Source: Candidatus Manganitrophaceae bacterium (lineage in GTDB: Bacteria > Nitrospirota > Nitrospiria > SBBL01 > Manganitrophaceae). Taken from it: 13,985 nucleotides of DNA. The notes beneath the pieces were generated by a model. That model made no database searches and was not told where the DNA came from. It was given only the letters and a program-made list of their open reading frames with translations. The stretch's first letter is position 1, and each line of letters opens with the position of its first letter. Made by a program: the position numbers and the translations under genes. The DNA lies in NCBI GenBank assembly GCA_004297235.1, contig SCUR01000138.1, positions 1 through 13,985 of the forward strand, read 5' to 3'. This document shows positions 13,955 to 13,985 of the stretch, piece after piece.

Positions 13955-13985
13955 AACCCCACGGTCACATCTTGCACAACGCGCA

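Noticed and set aside
13868..13985. Plus-strand frame open to the window edge through the hairpin cluster
   Set aside because: The translation is P/G/C-rich, dictated by the G and C runs of the stems, and lacks a ribosome-binding site; I cannot support it as coding.

Overview
The window is about 14 kb of GC-rich bacterial DNA dominated by one long minus-strand cluster of translation and RNA-metabolism genes. In transcription order (right to left) it reads rimP, nusA, infB, ylxP (DUF503), rbfA, nrnA (DHH/DHHA1), truB, rpsO, pnp, and an M16 zinc peptidase. This matches the ancestral order known from Bacillus subtilis (ylxS-nusA-..-infB-ylxP-rbfA-truB-..-rpsO-pnpA-..-mlpA/ymxG), but ylxR, ylxQ and ribC/ribF are absent and nrnA sits between rbfA and truB. 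The gene order, GC content and repeat-filled spacers suggest a deep-branching Gram-negative lineage such as Nitrospirota. That assignment is an impression, not a result.

Layout: 1-544 is the 3' part of a plus-strand diguanylate cyclase that converges on the cluster. An intrinsic terminator for the minus-strand cluster is folded into the last codons of that gene (515-548). The cluster occupies 622-12101. Upstream of it is a two-gene minus-strand unit: a class I SAM methyltransferase (13070-13738) and a class IV, D-amino-acid-type aminotransferase (12218-13057). The right edge (13739-13985) holds a candidate promoter and a run of strong GC-rich hairpins with no recognisable gene.

How it works together: rimP and rbfA mature the 30S subunit and rpsO is a 30S protein. 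infB drives initiation and nusA controls elongation and termination. truB modifies tRNA, while pnp and nrnA degrade RNA from long chains down to nanoRNA. The most striking regulatory feature is at the head of the cluster. A good promoter (12173-12201, extended -10, 17-bp spacer) is followed, before the rimP start codon, by a textbook intrinsic terminator (12113-12148). Transcription of nusA, a termination factor, must therefore pass a terminator, which suggests NusA-sensitive attenuation.

Three intercistronic spacers (4181-4284, 5661-5737, 7470-7549) are each filled by inverted pairs of degenerate 7-bp tandem repeats predicted to form long RNA hairpins. The rbfA-nrnA spacer is bridged by two micro-ORFs joined by overlapping stop/start codons.
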